From the NCBI GenBank assembly GCA_902702965.1, contig CACRXP010000015.1, positions 2,029,393 to 2,093,392 on the forward strand: DNA of 64,000 nucleotides, read 5' to 3'. A program made the position numbers and the translations under genes. Position 1 is the stretch's first letter; every line of letters starts with the position of its first letter. The DNA is from Spirometra erinaceieuropaei. Its lineage: Eukaryota; Platyhelminthes; Cestoda; Diphyllobothriidea; Diphyllobothriidae. A model generated the notes under the pieces. It worked only from the letters and a program-made list of their open reading frames with translations. It did no database searches and was not told the origin of the DNA. Shown piece after piece: positions 60,614 through 64,000 of the stretch.

Positions 60614-60931
60614 TCAGGCCTCATCCGCAGCAGTAAAAACTTGGTGGCGACTCTTGAATTGCAACGGTACTGGATGTGGGTATTTCTTATAGCAGCAGCA
60701 GCAAACGGATCGAAATACTAGAAGAAACCCCGTCCGATAGGTTTGATTCATCCAGGCATAAACAAAAGGGTTGTAGCACGATGCCGACGAGCTGAGGAAA
60801 ACGGCAATATTCCAGGCAATGGCCAGTTCTTTCGTGCCCCAGTTAACGATTGTTCCGTAAAGAAAGAGTATATGTCTTGGAAGCTGCGAAATGGCATACA
60901 GCGCAGAGACCGCAATCATCATTTTGACCAT
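60614..60931 (-). CDS. Class A peptide-type GPCR, terminal exon (TM6, TM7, C-tail)
   Basis: This exon encodes the last 105 residues of a rhodopsin-like receptor, a plasma-membrane protein coupling a ligand, probably a neuropeptide, to G proteins. Residues 2-27 form TM6 (KMMIAVSALYAISQLPRHIL). Residues 28-35 are a short third extracellular loop. Residues 36-60 form TM7, with NPFVY at 54-58 as the NPxxY switch. Helix 8 follows (NQTYRTGFLLVF), then CCCC at 77-80, a likely palmitoylation site, and a short basic tail ending ADEA. The SCYNPFVYAWMN pattern and following R-GF resemble tachykinin, NPY and RYamide-type receptors. The TM6 CWxP motif reads SQLP here, lacking the usual Trp. An acceptor (TTTCTAG) sits directly before the exon, so its first ATG is internal, not a start. 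The ligand is not predictable. Confidence 0.88.
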   Translation of the reverse strand: MVKMMIAVSALYAISQLPRHILFLYGTIVNWGTKELAIAWNIAVFLSSSASCYNPFVYAWMNQTYRTGFLLVFRSVCCCCYKKYPHPVPLQFKSRHQVFTAADEA

Positions 60932-63900
60932 CTAGAAATTCACAAAATAATAAAAAACGTATGAGAGAAGACAAGAACCGATGCAAATTTATAGAGAAGC
61001 ATGAATTTCTCCGATGGAATACTTGAGGATGTAAAACGACCTAGTGGCACTGGACAGCGTAACAAATTCGGATGCATGACTATTTGCAAAATCCACCTTG
61101 TAACTCCGTATGAAATTTAATTCCCACACTAATTTGAAAATTACCTGCACATTTATCTCACTTAATGAAGGCGGGCAGGTTAAACATATAAATCTTAAAT
61201 TTCATACCATGCAAAATCATGTGAGGCTCAAAGTCCATGCGAACTGGTACTCATATAGCTAATCAAGCCCATGTGTCCACAATGCGTATAAGTCCCGTAA
61301 CGAATGATCGCGGTAAAGCCTGTGATCTCCTTAGTAATCTAGTATAAATTTAAAAGAAATGATCGGTTTAGGACTTTACATTAATAAGTCAAAATATGTT
61401 TTTATGCTGGCGTAAATCTTACACAATATTATATTCCTGCTATACGTTATGATAAACTGTATTTAGCATCCGCTCAAAGAAAGATAATCAGGATTTCCAA
61501 ACGTCTTGGTACATCTAAACATTTTGTTTTTATTTGTTATCATATTCCTCAAAACCCCAAGTTTTAATTTCGAGGATGCAGTGTGTACCAAGGTAAATAA
61601 AATTCAAATTACTTTAGATATCCTCAGAAAGCAAGTACTCTGTCTTTGATCTACTAACGATACATTATCTTTGAGTATAATGTATATGTAGTCAACACCT
61701 GCTTGAAGAAATAAACGTGCATTTCTCTCTGCTTTACCCAAAATAATATTATGAATAGTATCAATCAGTGGCTTTCTAGAGGTAGCAAGATTTCTAACAT
61801 TCTGTTTTAAATAAAAATGCTGGTAATTAAATTACTGGCTACTGTGATACTGACAGTTTAAAATAAATGGACATTGCGGTGCGTGAACGTCAGCTGTTTT
61901 GTCGGTGGAAGGTTCCAGATGTGTGAAGAGGGTTAAGGCTAATTCGACGCAGGTCGCCTTTATTATAAATATATTTAGCCCGGGTCACACAGACGTCCCG
62001 GCTGAGACGTTAATGACACTCTTCACACGGGATAGACGAGTCCACACACGAACTTTATGTGACCTTTACGTAGTTGCTAACTTTGAATATCTTTGCAAAT
62101 GATTTGACGTTTTGACTCAAATATTCCGCTAACGTTGCTTTTTTAAGCGAGGAAAGTTGGTTTTTATCATGAATAATAAACAAACTCCAGGTCTTTTAAT
62201 GTAATGGAACAGGATTCGAGCGGTAATTGAACCAACGCATCTGCCGTGTCAGCCCATTTGGAGAGCAGAGAATAATCATAATGAATGGAAGTTAAACTTA
62301 TGCAAAAGCGATTATTCATAACAAATAAGCGTAATGCGACTCAAGGGTGACGCAAACTATGGCAGATTTTGCGGCAGTGAGACACATTAGGCCCTTAGAA
62401 CCTGATTAAACGACGTCAGTAATGTTTTAACACTAGAAGACTATGAAATCTTATTAGCCTTGGGTGGAAATCAGGCATTACTCGATGTCTCCTGATACCT
62501 TGTTTGCAAAAAAAACTTATTCTCATGCTCATGGCAAATAAACTAATATATTAAATTAGAGGACGCGTTTAAAAACAGATTTATCTACTTCTACTTTTTA
62601 GTTAATGTTAAGTTTCTCATTTCGTGCACAACCAATCATCATAATGTGTTCTTGTATGCGTTCTTCTTTGCATACCTATTTCATACTTATCAGTTTTTAC
62701 CGATTTTGAATGTTACAGTTCATAATATGCAAACCTTTCTCAGAAAGATAACACATGCGTTCATACGTAAATGCGATACGACAGCTTATTGTTGTTTGAC
62801 CACGATGGACCAAATGAAATAGTTTGTCAACTTTATTCTCATAGGACGTGGTCCTAACTGAGGCATCAGCTTACCGTTAAGATTCTTCAACTGAAAACTT
62901 TGTTCCGCTTGGTTAGGAAGGAACTCAAGTATACCGGGAGGAATATAAGAGATCTTGTGGATTTTCTTGCCTTTAATATCCTAGAGAATAAATAAACAGA
63001 TCGTCTGCCGCTCTTCCAACTTGTGTGGGAGCGACTGCGTGTAGGTATGAAAATGATAAATCGCTATAAAACTCATTAACCACCAAAATGTTGGCCATAT
63101 ATTCCGAAAAACTGCGGGTTATACACTTCACTTAGTAAGAAGACTTCTTCTAGGTGTTTAGTTGCTACACAAAGTGGTATAACTGCCTCAGTCATTATCA
63201 CAGCTGATATCGTTACATGATGAATAATGCTAAGTAGGTCTAATTGCAAAATAGTCAGACGTCATCAGCCACCTTCTTCTTGTCCATTTTTGATCTCTTG
63301 CTAAGATATTTGATCCCACTGCAGTACTTTTCGATCGACCTATCTCTCGTCCAATCTAATGCTGACAGAAATTAGGGGTTCTGTCCGTTACCGATGGATC
63401 GTGTCAAGCATGTACGTTTTCAACTTCATGCAATACAAATATCTTACTCTGGGCTAAATGGAGAGGAGATACTTCCAGATGGTGGCCCCATTAAGCTGTA
63501 TGACATCATTTCCTATTCTATCAAAGATTGGTAACTATGTTTAAGAATAGTAATTGTTTGTTTTACATAAATGCCATTGCTCTTCATGCATAATTGAGTG
63601 AAAGAGCAAAAGCTTTATTGAGAGTTTGACCGTCAGGCCAAAATATTCTTTATCAATTTTAAAAGCCTGCGTCGGCTAAAAGTAGATATATTTTTAAGAT
63701 ATCAAAGGGTGTAGCGCCTTTAGTTTCATCCTAGACTTTTGACAAATAGGTTTAAAGAGTTGATTATTGTTAAAGCGAGATATAGAGAAGAGGCTTTAAC
63801 CGCATATAATCTGTTTATAAGACAGGGGGATTAGGACCTATTATTTCACTGAGGCCTTTAAATGTTGCGATAATTTTGTTCAGTGATGGCAGATGTATTA

Positions 63901-64000
63901 GACAATGATGTCTATGGTTCCTGGTGCAGAATTAAAATCTAGGAAAATGCTGCCTAGTGAAAGAATCAGTTTGCCGGCATTATGGTCATTTCACAAATAC
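60932..64000 (-). other. Intron of the GPCR gene (partial), running off the window
   Basis: Begins, on the minus strand, upstream of the acceptor: a T-rich tract (TTTTTTATTATTTTGTGAAT) followed by TTCTAG at 60937-60932. No other receptor exon (TM1-TM5) is seen up to the window end, so this intron exceeds 3 kb or the remaining exons are beyond. The sequence is AT-rich and has no recognised repeat. A small inverted pair (GTGTGAAGAG near 61921, CTCTTCACAC near 62020) could form a loose hairpin. Confidence 0.55.

Noticed and set aside
61921..62030. Hairpin from GTGTGAAGAG and CTCTTCACAC
   Set aside because: Only about ten bases pair across a ~90-base gap; this is not enough to claim a structured element.
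62195..62270. Possible minus-strand tRNA near CGAATCC
   Set aside because: The T-arm bases around the loop do not pair and no A box is found at the right distance.
1..64000. CRISPR array, bacterial operon or prophage
   Set aside because: No regular short direct repeats with spacers and no bacterial gene organisation. The repeats are eukaryotic interspersed elements.

Overview
The window is eukaryotic. It has no operons or ribosome-binding sites, no dense ORFs and no long uninterrupted coding run. It is AT-leaning, full of decayed interspersed repeats, and carries one intron-flanked exon of an animal-type receptor. The number and type of Penelope-like retroelements (PLEs), their degenerate hammerhead-type motifs, and the peptide-type GPCR exon together suggest a repeat-rich metazoan, most likely a flatworm and perhaps a large-genome tapeworm. 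The species is inference; the sequence alone does not prove it.

Host gene content is minimal. The only convincing host coding segment is the terminal exon (60614-60931, minus strand) of a class A (rhodopsin-like) peptide GPCR. It encodes TM6, TM7 with NPFVY, helix 8 and a cysteine cluster. A splice acceptor lies immediately upstream and tandem AATAAA signals lie about 155 bases downstream of the stop. The remaining 3 kb to the window edge is its intron, so the rest of the gene is outside the window.

The rest is transposon-derived. (1) There are at least twelve PLE remnants of several lineages (about 206, 1735, 16795, 21447, 22195, 23696, 39045, 49915, 50880, 54500, 55641 and 56195). They are recognised by RT palm motifs (FDVVSLFTSIP, a GNTMGSP-like turn, YVDD and decayed forms), by a GIY-YIG endonuclease (YVGETG, YIGQTE, GYVAHTS) and by a conserved C-terminal domain. 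All are frameshifted, interrupted or truncated. Several end in a short CUGANGA...GAAA motif with a complementary stem II, which looks like a hammerhead ribozyme. Three pairs lie back to back with their 3' ends pointing outwards. (2) A family of about 1 kb non-autonomous inverted-repeat (foldback) elements occurs at 5748, 9397, 19153, 23052, 36905, 40846, 43341 and 46372, plus fragments. Arms are about 350-400 bp around a single-copy core. Several copies are flanked by TA, as expected for a Tc1/mariner-type transposase acting in trans. There are two subfamilies. (3) Six copies of a small tRNA-like element with A-box and B-box sequences occur, several of them bracketed by short inverted repeats. 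(4) Smaller families are a possible second tRNA-derived repeat (28183, 29703, 29881, 49085), an element with about 165 bp inverted arms (38545) with a relative at 35225, and two short pairwise repeats (11645/49335 and 36545/38162).

Regions between these hold no recognisable gene. Annotation rests on reading by eye, so ends of decayed copies are approximate to some tens of bases unless a TA boundary is stated.
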